DNA of 64,000 bases from the NCBI GenBank assembly GCA_037953625.1, contig CM075649.1, positions 64,935,660 to 64,999,659 of the forward strand, written 5' to 3'. Below the pieces are notes generated by a model. The model saw only the letters and a program-made list of their open reading frames with translations. It was not told the origin of the DNA and ran no database searches. This DNA comes from Crotalaria pallida (Eukaryota; Streptophyta; Magnoliopsida; Fabales; Fabaceae). This document shows, piece after piece, positions 21,001 through 33,231 of the stretch; the first letter of the stretch is position 1; every line of letters begins with the position of its first letter. Position numbers and translations under genes: made by a program.

Positions 21001-21632
21001 CTGGTGCACCAGGGACAAGGCACCATGCACCAGGCACTGGGATCCATGCTTCAGGTGCCAGGGATCTTGCACCAGGGACAAGGCACCATGCACCAGGATC
21101 CATGCAACAGGGATCACGCATCAGGGACAAGGCACCAGGCATCGAGATCCATGCACTAGGTACCACGGATCTCGCACCAGACCAAGCACAAGGATCACGC
21201 ACCAGGGACAAGGCACCATGCACCAGGATCCATGCACCTGGGATCACGCACCAGACCATGCACTAGGATCCATGCACTGGGGATCACACACAAGGGACAA
21301 GGCACCATGCACCAACTACCCCGGATCTCGCACCAAACCATGAATCAGGATCCATGCACCAGGGATCACGCACCAGGGACAAGGCACCATGCACCAGGTA
21401 CCACGGATCTCGCACTAGACCATGCACCAGGGATCACGCACCACGGACAAGGCACCAAGCACCAGGATCCATGAACCAGGTACCACGAATCTCGCACCAG
21501 ACCATGCACCAGGGATCATGCACCAGGGACAAGGCACTATGCACCAGGATCCACGAACTAGGGTTCACACACCAGGGACAAGGCACCATGCACCAGGGAT
21601 CACGACCCAAGGACAAGGCACCATGCACCATG
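21001..21632. repeat. GC-richer minisatellite built on a GCACCAGGGA core
   Basis: About 630 bp of short interleaved units built around ATGCACCAGG, ATCACGCACCAGGG, ACAAGGCACC and ATCTCGCACCAG, in changing order with small losses. The array is stop-free over long stretches in several frames on both strands, which produces many meaningless open frames. It ends exactly at the TG of the Tekay-like LTR at 21633, so that element either inserted into the array or shares a breakpoint with it. Confidence 0.85.
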
Positions 21633-24110
21633 TGTAACACCCCGATTTTCATAATTTAAAAATTATAAAAAAAATAAAAGTTTTTGGAAATAAACAGGGA
21701 ACTTTAGAAGTTATTTCATTAAATAAAATACATAATCAGAGTTGGAAAATAAAGTGGATAACTTTAAACTTTTCATTTACAAATTAAGTTTGTACAAAAA
21801 TGTGGGGCACCCAATTACAATATAGAATATCTATACAAAAACTAATTTCCTTTCTTCCGACTGGTTCCGCTGCGCACTCTGATCTCCAAGCTTCTTGAAC
21901 ATGTACCTAAATTGTTAACCACTAAGGGTGAGATCTTTCACAGCACAGTGAATTAAAAGGACAGTATAAAGTTCATAATAAAACTTTAAGAATAACAACT
22001 AAATCGAGGATGAAATAACAAAATATATTCTATTCAATTCACTAGAACACTTCACTTTCACACTTGAATTAAATTTCCACTACTCAATCCCAATACTATA
22101 ACCATTAACCAATCACCATTTCCACTTTCCTTTCTCTTTATTCTTTTAAGCAATATATTCAAATTCCTTTACATTCCACTTTCAATTTCACAATTAATCC
22201 AATAAAACACTTGGTCACAAATATAAAAATTTAGCACACAATAGCAATCAACAAATCACAAGTTAACCAGCAACCAGTCGACATACTCAGGTATGTCTCA
22301 GAGTGCAGTAATTTAAGTCATCTCCCTAATGTTCTTCACTTCCTACTTTAACAATTCACAATATAAATTAATATAATATTTACAATATTCTTAAAGTTAA
22401 CTAAAAGCTACATTAATTACAAATAATTAAACTCTAACCTACACTATTTGTTACCACACTCTAATTTAACCACTAATCTCAAATCCTATTATAAACTCTC
22501 ACTATCCCTAACTCAAAGTGTGGAAAGAGTCTTCCCTTACCTTTTGAAGAGAAGAGGAGAAGGAGAGGGTGTCTGTGCACTCCACCGAGCCCTTGGGATC
22601 AAGCTCCTAGCCTCTACTTCCTTGCTCCTTAACCAATTCCTAGCTTCCCTTGGTGATTACCCAACTCTATGTGAAGGATTGAGGGAGTTAGGGTTTTGAA
22701 TTGGGAATTGGGGATTTGAGGGGAAAGGGAATGAAATTGATGACTTTGGTGAGGGAAAAAGATAGAGAGTTAATGGGGAATGATTATGGGTTGATGGATT
22801 GGAGTTATTTGGTGTTGATTTGAAGATTGAGAATGATTGGGGAAGAGAAGAGAAGAGGAACTCGAATGGGAGAAGAGAAACAAATGAGAAACAACACTTA
22901 AAATCGTGTTTTATTTCTGATTTGACAGTGGTTAATCGATTAACCACTTTGGTTAATCGATTAATTCCCATTGTTTACAAAGGATTAATCGATTAACACA
23001 TGAGTTAATCTATTAGTGCCTGAAGGTGCTCTTAAATCTAATCGATTAAGCTGAGTCTTAATCGATTAGTGGCTGAAGGTGGCTTAAAAATTAATCGATT
23101 AAGGGACCTCTTAATCGATTAATGCCCTATGTTTTCCTTTCTTTCAAGCATTCTAAGGGTTCTAAGCTATTCCTAGCACACCCTAACTTCCCCTATCATA
23201 AATCCACTATCTAAGCACTTTCTAAACACCTATAAACACACATGCAAACATCACAATCATCAATTAATAATAACAAACACACAAATCACAATCACGGAAG
23301 ACGAAACGAACAAACAACCGAATCCTATACTTAACCTCTTCTTAAACACTCGATCTAACCCGATCGATCTAAGACAAACCCTATAACCACTTAACCCTAA
23401 TACCAATCACTCTCGAGGCATAACCAACAGGGTCGGATTGATCCCAAATGCCTTGCACATTTATTAAACTCCGGAACTCAGTCGAAACGTGAGTCCAAAG
23501 GGGTTCTCCGAACATAGACACTAGGGTCTATCCTTGTACTCAAGGCTCTATCCTAAGACCCTTAATCCACTCACTCTATCGAGGTCGAAGCACTAAACAA
23601 CACTTATATGGGCTATTGAACACTCCAAGCCCCGAACCTACACAAACCCTACTCATTCCACCACAACCACACCAATCTAAAACCTAAACCGATTACCCTT
23701 CGACTATAACTAATGACTCTAGAACACATCCCTATCAAACCCTAACGATGCGATCACAAACACAAGTTTGCATACACACAAGAAGGCAAGCACACAAGCA
23801 CACATAACCTATATATATATATATATACCTACTCTAACTTAACCTAACGCACATATATACATATAAGCATACACATGCAAATACTCACACATATATTCAT
23901 ATACTCAAGAATATAATCACAATTACTAATATCTACGCAAGGATATATTTATACATATATATATATATATACTAGGAAAACGTTTCAAACACTTATACAC
24001 ACACATATATACTAAGAAAATAGTTGAAAATCATTTTTAACACGTCAACTCCATAATCGCAAAATATTCTTAAATATAGCTATTAGGTTAATAAAAATGA
24101 GGATGTTACA
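21633..24110 (-). repeat. LTR (2478 bp) of a Tekay-like gypsy element
   Basis: In minus orientation it starts TGTAACATCCTCATTT and ends GGGGTGTTACA. To its right the minus strand reads a purine tract in the context GACGAAATTC...GTGGGGGAGAAT, the usual join of Tekay/Del-type chromovirus pol and 3' LTR, so this is a 3' LTR. It resembles the nested LTR at 35752-38426 (same ends, a GTTAGGGTTTTG block, a palindrome array). Long TA and CA simple repeats lie at 23810-24010. Confidence 0.8.
22933..23121. repeat. Array of paired TAATCGATTA palindromes in the Tekay-like LTR
   Basis: Exact starts at 22933, 22954, 22986, 23039, 23059, 23092 and 23112, plus the variant TAATCTATTA at 23006. These form four pairs with 20-21 bp between starts and a constant pair period of 53 bp. 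Most copies are extended to TTAATCGATTAA. Confidence 0.92.
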
Positions 24111-25591
24111 ATTCTCCCCCACTTAAAAGAATTTCGTCCCCGAAATTCACTCTTTGAAAAACATTTAAAAAGAATGGAGGGAGGTTTTATCAAAATTATT
24201 TTGCTTAAAACGTTTTTAAAATTAACAAAATACTTGCAGTTTCGAAAAATTCATTTAGTTTCACATAGTGAAAATCATAATAACAAAACAATGGTTTTCT
24301 CAAAATCTCCACAATCCTACACTCTGACCCCGGAGTTCTCCCCCACTTGGACTTGGGTTATCCTTGTGAACTTAGACTCAATGTCTTAGTCGGGATGAGG
24401 TGGTTCTATTCGATTGGTTCTGACCCTTGGGTCTACTTGGTAGGCTCTAAGCTCTTCTGATCTTTGAGAACTCCAAAAGTTGTTGGGTTCTAACAAGGTG
24501 AGGGGTCTCCTTATCAGTTATTTTCTTCACCAATGGTTTCTCTTCCCAGAACTTGCATAAAAATCAATCAGAAGTTCCCTGATGATTCTTATGCCATGGT
24601 TAGGTTCTAACCTTAAGACACTTTCTAGTCTTGGTGGCCTACAACTATGAAGGTTGTTCTCGTTCCTTAGGGTTACACAAATTAAAGGTACGGCTTGCAA
24701 TTCTATGTTCCTTTGGTTGGGCTCTTTTGTTTGGGTAGGCGTTGACACTCTTACTCACAGTTCCACTCCAGCACTATAGGTTTGACAATTTCACTAATTA
24801 CTTTTGGCCTTTCTTAAATCTAGGAAGATTTGAGGTACTATAATGTCTTACATGAGGGTTTGGTCTTTGCTCGATCTAAGTCTTGGTCTTTGATGAGAAG
24901 CTTATGGATGGGTAGTCGGAAACACACTTTTACTAAGGTTACTCAAAACTTTGGGTTCAACTAAAATTCTCACTTGCACTACCCACTGGTTCTTGCTTAT
25001 TATATGGTTCTACTGTGGACAATATGGGGAAATCAACATTGCAGAGCTTCTGAGAAATACTTTATGAAAATAAGGCAAAGGAAACAAAAATTTACACATA
25101 TGTATATGAGTATATTTATATACGAACACAAGCATGTCATGAAAATATATACATATACGCTATTATTCATAATTTCAAAACTTGGTTTGAAAACTCTTTT
25201 TTAAAATAATTCAAGAAAACATTCGATATTCATATATACACATATATAAACATAGTTCAACTTAGTGCATCAACCTCCCGATTGAATTTAAATCCCTTGT
25301 TCTATTTAAATAAAATCCTTTGTCATTCGAAAAATTCTAATTATCACCATTCGGGGTTTAAGTTCAACTGATAGGGCTCCACACTTGACTTTCATTTAGT
25401 GTTGAAGTTATCGGACTCGATTTAGTAGTGGAAACCAGACACTAGTTCAATGTAAATGTTGTTATGATTTTCTTAGATTTTAGTCTAACCGATGCCAACT
25501 AGGTCACTTGGTTAGACTAGAATCGCGAAAATAAATTATTTGAATTCCGTGGTTCCACTCCCAATCTTTGTTCGCTTACTTTAACACTAAT
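24111..25591 (-). other. Partial interior of the Tekay-like element, no gene readable
   Basis: Begins with the purine tract (24111-24123). The minus strand just before it can be read as the last pol codons of a Tekay-type element, but no gag or pol domain could be followed further. It is cut off by the SIRE insertion at 25592, and the opposite LTR is not in the window. It may belong to a non-autonomous family. Confidence 0.5.
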
Positions 25592-25948
25592 TGTTGGAAG
25601 TCAAGCTAGTGTTGGAAGGCATGCTTCAAACTCTCTTATGGACTTCAAGTATAAATCAAGATGTTGTTTTGATGATAACAAGCCAACTCAAGTTCAAGCT
25701 CACAAGTGTCATCCATATTCAAGATTGAAGATTCAAGCAAGGCATAGATTAGAAACCTTCTATTTAGATCATTTGTAAGGTAATGAAGTTTTATTTCTTT
25801 AAGAGTTTACAAAAGCCAACAAGTCTTTCATTTTTAAAGAGAGAAGAAGAAAAATGTGTTTTTCATGGAAAAGTGTTTTCTGCATTGATCTTAGTAAAAA
25901 TACTTGATGTTACAAAACTCTGTATATTTTTATGAATGCAAGAGAGAG

Positions 25949-26364
25949 TAATCGATTACTTGCTCAAAATAATCGATTAACTTTGTTGCATCATAGAAAA
26001 ATCAGAGAGGTTGTAATCGATTAAATGAAACTTGTTAATCAGTTACTTTCTTATGGAAGTAATCGATTACCTGGCTCAAGTAATCGATTATAATTGTTGC
26101 ATCATATATTTTTCAGAGGCTTAGTAATCGATTACAAGCTCTGTAGTAATCGATTACATGATGTTGCATCATATGCATATCAGAGGCTCAGTAATCGATT
26201 AATTGCTAAGTGTAATCAATTATAATGAGTTGCATCATACATTGAACAACAGTGGTGTAATCGATTAACTATTCTTGGTGTAATCGATTACATGGTATTC
26301 AAATGAATTTAAGAATTTCTATTTTTGAAGGAATAATCGATTACCTTCAGAAAGTAATCGATTA
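25949..26364. repeat. Array of paired TAATCGATTA palindromes in SIRE U3 (left LTR)
   Basis: Exact starts at 25949, 25970, 26014, 26060, 26081, 26125, 26147, 26192, 26258, 26281, 26334 and 26355; variants at about 26036 and 26213 complete seven pairs (21-23 bp between starts, pair period mostly 65-67 bp). A GTTGCATCATA block and a CAGAG block recur between pairs, so the higher-order unit is a roughly 65-bp repeat. The last pair ends about 60 bp before the TATA box. Confidence 0.95.
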
Positions 26365-26422
26365 CTTCAAGTTTTATTGAAAAACGTGTCAGAATCATTT
26401 TGATTATTTCCTGATTTGTTTT

Positions 26423-26430
26423 TATATAAA
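26423..26430 (+). promoter_or_regulatory. TATA box of the SIRE LTR promoter
   Basis: TATATAAA in a T-rich context. The same site is at 51354-51361 in the right LTR. Position downstream of the palindrome array fits a U3 enhancer-core promoter order. Assignment is from sequence alone. Confidence 0.6.
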
Positions 26431-27341
26431 AGATTCTGATTTATTTTATAAAATTCGAAAATGATTTTAAATTTGAATTATTTCCTTTTTAGTTTTAAGA
26501 ATCAAATATTTATTTTATTTCGTAAATCATTTTGATTTAGTTTTTATTTTAAAACTTATTTCAAATCTTATTTTATTTTATTTTGATTTTGTTTTACTTA
26601 TTCAAAATCCTTTTTATTCTAAAATGATTTTTCTATTTTAAAAGATTTGCACTCCAACATTCAGTTAGTTTTTCTAATCCATTCATTCATACTTTCTCTG
26701 ATACACGTTTCTTTCTTCTTCTTCTCAAGTCTTCTGGTTTTTCACGTTCATACTTTTTGGAAGAACAAAACCTTGTTGGCTTAGTATCTCCTAAAGAGAA
26801 AGTACTTCATTATCATAGAGCTTATTGTAGAATCTGTGTTTTGAGAACACATTATACTTGTTGTAATCACTCACATCAATTGTTCTAAACCTTAGTGGTA
26901 GGGAGAGAATCCCGTAGTTGAACGTTGAGGCGTTCGTAGGGTGAGGAACCCTGCTGTGTGATTTGAGGCCCCTAGCGAACGGAGGTTCCTAGTAGTGTGC
27001 GGGGTGCTCTTGGTTGTAATAGGGTGCGACTCTATTGCTGATTATAAGAACTCTCAGGCGGGTCGCTTGGGGACTGGACTAGGCCTTTCGACGGGAAGGC
27101 TGAACCAGTATAAAATTCACCGGTGCAAGCTTTTCTATCCCATATCTCTTTATATTTCCGCATATTTCAATTTTTACGTTTCCGCGCTACTCAAATTATT
27201 TTTTCTATCGTTTTAGCGATCCGTTTCAAACGATTAATCTCTCCGTCTCAAAACAATTTTTTAATTTGTAACGGTTTTTACAATGCATTAATAAAACTCG
27301 ATTCAGCCCCCTCTCGAGATTTTGAGGCCAAAACCAACAAT

Positions 27342-27353
27342 TGGCATCAGAGC
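27342..27353 (+). other. Primer-binding site of the SIRE-type element
   Basis: TGGCATCAGAGC, two bases after the LTR. It is one mismatch from the usual copia TGGTATCAGAGC complementary to initiator tRNA-Met. Confidence 0.85.
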
Positions 27354-27389
27354 TAGTCTCTTGTGTTAAGACTTAACCGTCTCAAGAGT

Positions 27390-27859
27390 ATGGCTTAAAA
27401 CTCTCTGTTTGGTGGTGAAGGGAGTTCTATTAACCGTCCTCTCATGTTTGATGGGGTAGGGTAAGCGTATTGGAAAGCCCGTATGAAAATTTTTATTCAA
27501 GGAGTCGGATTAAAAGTTTGGGATGCCGTCGTAAATGGTCCCTATGTTCCTACCTATGTGGTTAATGGTAACACCGTCGAAAAGCCTATGGCTGAGTGGA
27601 GGAAGGAGGAGGAACGTAGAGTCTAGTGCGACCTGAAAGAGAAAAATATTATAACATCTGCTTTGAGCTATGATGAGTTTTTCAGGATATCAACATGCGA
27701 GACAGCACAACAAATGTGGGATACGCTGGAAGTCACGCATGAAGGTACGACTGAAGTGAAGAGATCAAGAATCAACACCCTGACTGGTGAATATGAGTTA
27801 TTTAGAATGAAAGATGGAGAATCGATTCAAGAGATCCAAAAACACTTCACAATGATCGT
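27390..27859 (+). pseudogene. SIRE gag, N-terminal part (capsid), with three stops
   Basis: From ATG at 27390 the frame reads the SIRE/copia gag start (NSLFGGEGSSINRPLMFDGV, AYWKARMKIFIQG, MWDTLEVTHEGTTEVKRSR). TAA at 27396, TAA at 27462 and TAG at 27624 interrupt it, all in the same frame and so from point changes. The gene is cut at 27859 by the large-LTR insertion and resumes in frame at 45789 once one copy of ATCGT is discounted. It is homologous to the intact gag at 13014-14549. Confidence 0.88.
27855..27859. repeat. Target-site duplication ATCGT (left) of the large-LTR element
   Basis: Matches 45789-45793 on the other side of the insertion and restores the interrupted gag reading. Confidence 0.92.
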
Positions 27860-30800
27860 TGTAACAGCCCGATTTTCATAACTCAAAACAATTAACTTTT
27901 ATGTATTAAAGTTACCAAAAATGAGGCCAATTTTTTATTATTTTTTTTTTGTAAAACATTGTTGAAGTGTTTGAAAGTATCATTGAAAATCTCTTTAGGT
28001 TCTTCCATTCACTTTTCTGAAAATCGAGTTGTTACTAAAACCTTTCTTTTCATTAAACATTTGTTTCCACAAAAGAACTTGGTTTCAAATCATCTTGACA
28101 GTATTTCTTTAAAAACTTTACATGCATTTTCGTTGCATGAAAATATGCTCCACAAGTCAAATTAAAAATTAGCTCAATTACATAATGGCTCATGGCATCG
28201 GTAATCCTTGACTTCACACACTTACAACAACCTAAGCTACTATACTATCCTTAAACTTTCCTACTGAAAGCGAATGGGTGGAGCTCCTTTTCCTTCCTGC
28301 GTCCTCTCCTCGTTCTCGAAGATGATGCCACCCGTGTGTTTGTTTCCTCCTTGCTATTGGACTCCAGTATCACTCCATCTAAGCGATCCGAATGACGAAT
28401 CGTCGACGGTGTGGAATTACGATAGGCAAGATAGAAGGACCATACAATCATACCATACAACATACAACATACAAACACACAACAATCAAGCATGATATCA
28501 ATATTAATATTATCAGTCTTATTGTCCTTATTATTATCCTTCAATTTCTTTCTAAATTTAATTTCGCTTCTCTTAATTATTCTTTCTTTCTCAATCCTTT
28601 TTCCTTTTTCATACTCAGAATTTCTTCTTTTCCAATCTTATCAATTCATATCATTCCTTTACTTTGGGAATCATCAGATATCGTCAGGAAATTCATTTCG
28701 CTCTCGGCTATCACTCACGTCTACATCTCCTCGGTCATCCACCCAACCTAGTCGGAAGCAAACAGGAGTACAGGACCTTTACCGTGCGGGCACGACAGCT
28801 GTCTCATAATCAATTGGTCCCAGACCAGGAGGACTACAGCCTCAAATCATATTCCAAAATATCATTTCAAAAACATCCTTAAAACCATATTTCAAAAACT
28901 TTCTTAAAAATCTCCTTTCACAAGGATTCTAAAAAAAATCTCCTTTTAAAAACTTTTCACAAATTTTATTTCAAAACTTTTCTGAAAACATTTTGTTTGC
29001 AATTCTCCTCAAAAACTCCATTTCAAAAACTTTTTCAAAAATTTCTTTTCACAAAAATCCTTTCCAAAAATTTTCTTTCACAAATCTTTGCAAAAATCTC
29101 TTTTCAAAAATCTTTTCGAAAATCACTTTTCAAAAACCTTTTTCAAAATCACATTTTTGCTGAGCGCTAATGGAGGAGCAAACTCAACTCAACACTAGTC
29201 TCAGTCTAAAACAAAAACAAAGGATCCCAACTCCACTCAATTCACATCATTCTCCCCCAGCTCTGGCTCGTTCTCATTATTTTCATCAATTCTTTCCCAA
29301 TCTCAACTCTTTCTTTTCCAGCACATACTTTATTTCCAATCATTACTTCTCTCTCATTATGTCTTTACTTCACAATCTTATTTATTTCGCTTCTATTTTC
29401 AGGACGCAACAGACGTCCATCAGTACCTTACTCATATTATTCAATAGTATTCAGTTCCATCATGCATAATTGAATAAATAAATATAAGCATACTATTAAC
29501 ACACAAACATCACACAACAACATTGTGGTCTTCGTCACCTTCGTATAAGTGGCCACACAACACAAACAATTGCCACTTATACTACTGACTCCGAACCACT
29601 TAGTCCCGATCTTTGAGATGATACGGAACGTCCTAATAAATCACCTAACTACCACGGTGTCTTAGGAAAGCTTCTCTCTCACCTGAGGTCCAGCAATTTA
29701 ATGCGTACCGTCACCTCGGATCCTTTGTGCTGCCGGCTGCCCCAATCCCTCGTCTTTCAAATTCCTCGTACTAAATAAAATACGCTTATGTTATTAACTT
29801 GTATTAAGAAAATATTTTCCGGAACTTAGACACCTTTCATTCCTCGTCGGAAGACTTAAAAGATAATTGTTTTCTTTCAGGCAACTGTAATATTTTATAA
29901 TACCTTAAGTACTTTCAAAAACCATTTTGAAAACATTTCATAAAGTAAATTTAAAGCATTTATTTTAGTTGCTGGTCCATTTTGGACAGCACCTTAAACA
30001 TGTTCGAAAACATCGAAAAATTTACCATTTTCAATCCGATTTTTCTTAAATCAATTATCATTTGGAAAATTCTACTTTAAATCACTTGAACACGTTTTTA
30101 GAGTTAAGAAACATTTTAAGTATTTCTGGACAGCAAAGAGTCGTTTTGCAAAATTACTTTAATAAAACCCTGAAAACATTTTAAAAACACTTTTCTCTTT
30201 AAATAACTCTTTAATTAAAATTACCACTTTAAAACTCAAGTCTTTATCATAAAACAAACTTTGGACAGCCATAAACACAATTTAAAAATCTCAAATAAAT
30301 CAAATCAAATTATGTTAAAATCAATTACATACACAAGTATTTTTCAAATACCAATTAGCACACAACCACAACAACACTGAAGTAACTTAGCCATGCAAGT
30401 AAGTAATTAATTATTTGATGTAATTATAAAATAAAACACCTAGACATTCACATATTCAACAAGCAACACAAAACGAACCATTTAATCTAAGTATAAATCA
30501 AACACTTATTCACTTAATCATCTTCATTTTCGTAAAGCAAAAACACTTAGGCATGCATAGATTCCCAACCACATTGAACTAAAGATTTTAAGTCAAACAC
30601 ATTTATTTTGCTTACTTTAAACAACTTTATTCTCTTCAAAAATCATCATGTATATTTTATTTCATGCAATTAAACTCCCTAAATTTATTTACTCTATATG
30701 GTCGAATAAAATTAAGGAAAACAAGTTAAGAATTTCAAAACTAAACACACAAATCAACTTGATTTATTTTAAGCATTTAAACTCCATTTTCTTTTTCATG

Positions 30801-33231
30801 TACCAAAATTATTTACTCTTTCCTTTACTTTCAACCGTATGCACATACACACCCACATATATTCATTTAGACACAAAACTTTTCCAAAACCATTTAATTC
30901 ATTTATTTCCTTTATTTTTAAATCAAAACCGATTAGAAAATAAATATTTACAATACAATTTCAAACAAGTTATTCTAACATAATTTCACAAAACACACTC
31001 ATTGCTTTTATGTCACTATATTGAAAAAGAACCCTAGTCTAGCTAGTATGTATGGCCGAATCCTACTTTGACAAAAACAAGGTTTCTGGTTCACTTTTTC
31101 AACATCCAAAAAAACAAGCTTCCTTATGTCAAAAAAAAGGAATTAACATGCATGTGTCCCTTTTTATGGAAACAAAATATGATTTCCTAATCCTAGGCTT
31201 AGACTGAATGCACATTACTTAAGGATCATAACTTAACTTCAAACCTTTTAACATGCAAGATCACAAAACATGAATCAAGTTAAAAATCATTTTCCAAAAA
31301 CTTATTTCTTTAGTTTCTTTGTAAAACCGTGAGGCTCATTGAGAAAATAAAATCTTTTTATTAAAAAAAAAACACATGCATGTACCTAGATCTTGTAAAT
31401 CAAATCATGAAATCAAGTATAGTAACACAAATCTAAGATAAAAATTGCTTTGGGTAAGAAAAGTCAAAACCATGATGAATCATTAAAGAAAATCAAGTCC
31501 TTTGTTCAAAACAATAGGCATGTGTGAAGGATCAACACTTTTTCATGAACCAACACAAGATCAAAGCTTTTATTTAGAATTTACATGCAAAGTTCAAGAA
31601 CCAAACTATTCAAGAGTAAATTAAAGATCAAAACCAAAAATCAAGACTTCATTAAGATCAAGTAAAAATCAAGCATTTTAATAACTCAAATCAATTTTTG
31701 TAAACATGAGATCAACATGCAATGACTTAGATTAAATTAAAAAGCATCAAGGCTTAGTTTTCTAGTCAAGGCCGAATCACTTGGCTCTTGATCTAGAGTT
31801 TTATAAGTTTATTTATTCTTAAGAATTAAAGATCAAGGTTTATTTAACACATGCATGAATTTAATTCATCAAACCAACATGCAACACCAAGGACCTTGAC
31901 ATTATTGTTAAGTAAGTTTTGATCATCCATTCATTTATCAAATAAACTCTTAAACACATCACAAATCACGATTTTAAGCAAGAAATTTCAACATGCAACA
32001 AGGTTTACTTTAAACTTCATAAAAATCCCATCAAACCTTTAGATTTGGAAGATTTAATTTGAAAAACTTTATGATCTTTCATGAAAAACTTAATCAAGTT
32101 ATAGAGTCTGTTGTTTAGACGTTTATAAGTTACTTTTAGTTTTGAAAGTTTATGATTAAGTACAAATACACTTGTACTTCCTCATTTAAGCTTAGAAAAT
32201 TAACATGCAAAGAAAAAGGAGAAGAAAAATTACAAGATAAAAAGAAAAATCTATCTATTACAATTTTCTTCATGATTTTCGAACTACCCACCAATATCAA
32301 GGTCTTCTAGCTTCTAATGTCTTGAATCTTCAAGGAAAATTCTAGGTTTTGATGTTGATCTCCTCTTCTTCTTCTCTACTCTAACTCACGGCCCTCTTTC
32401 TTTTTCTCTCTAATGTTGAGAGCTTAATTTTTTGCTCTCAACTAAGTGTGTGTGGAAATGAGAAGAAATGGAAGAAATGAGTGGAAATGAGCTAAGGGTG
32501 GTGACTTATAAAGGCAACTCATGCACTTCCCTTTATGTCCTCATGTGATTCGGCCAAGGGTGTAGTAGGGAGGGGTAGTTTTGGTTCTTCAAGATTTTGC
32601 ATGGGTGGAGATTAGCATTTCTAGGGGGGGACAATGAGGAGTAAATCAAGGGACTAGGTTTCTTTAGGCTTAATTACCCATTAGTTTCTAGTTAGGGTTT
32701 TCTACTCATTTAGTTTGGTCATGGTTAGGACTTAACCTATTTGGTTCCTTGTCCAACACTTTAGGAAAATTCTAGGCTTTCCCCCCCACATACAAACACA
32801 CGTTACACACACATATATACACATACATACACACATACATGCACATACACGTTGCATACACATACACATATATACACGTATCACACACCTAAATACACAT
32901 TCATGCATTATTATATTTTCCTGCTAATCAAATTTTCATGTAATCTTAAGCATATACATACATACCAAAACCGTGCACACATACACACATATGAATAGAA
33001 AATAATTCTTTTTCATTATAAAATGACTCATACCAAAAATCACAAATATCAAACACATAGGTTTTTCCAAAAACTCAATTTCTAAACTTTCATTTCTTTG
33101 AAGTCACTTATTGCCTTGAAAACGTGAATTAGGAAATTTATTTAAGAAAATTATTCTTTCAAAAACACTTTTCTCAAATATAGATCTCTTTAGTATTTTA
33201 AATTAATACGAGGAATTTGCGGGGTGTTACA
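27860..33231 (-). repeat. LTR1 of the large-LTR element (5372 bp)
   Basis: Aligns at equal order with 40027-45788 from its base 301 on, with scattered substitutions. It differs from LTR3 by lacking about 675 bp (present at 40720-41394), and from LTR2 by lacking 278 bp. It has no convincing gene. A region of repeated TTTTCAAAAA-like words spans 28850-29160, and a CA/TA-rich stretch spans 32790-32990. Short open frames here are chance. Confidence 0.88.

Larger units (their letters stand above)
25592..27339 (+). repeat. 5' LTR of the SIRE-type element (1748 bp)
   Basis: Begins TGTTGGAAGTCAAGCTAG and ends AAAACCAACA, directly before the PBS. U3 carries the palindrome array and a TATA box. The rest contains GC-richer sequence (26890-27110) after a long T-rich stretch. 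Confidence 0.92.

Noticed and set aside
21001..21632. Possible CRISPR-like array
   Set aside because: Units are interleaved variants of one short word without unique spacers, and this is plant DNA with plant retrotransposons.
20889..21659. Several overlapping open frames up to 125 codons on both strands
   Set aside because: They follow a minisatellite low in stop codons; the peptides are simple repeats.
28251..28882. Small open frames in LTR1, duplicated at 35141-35756 and 40118-40743
   Set aside because: They recur only because the LTR is repeated; no domain, and frames are altered by small indels between copies.
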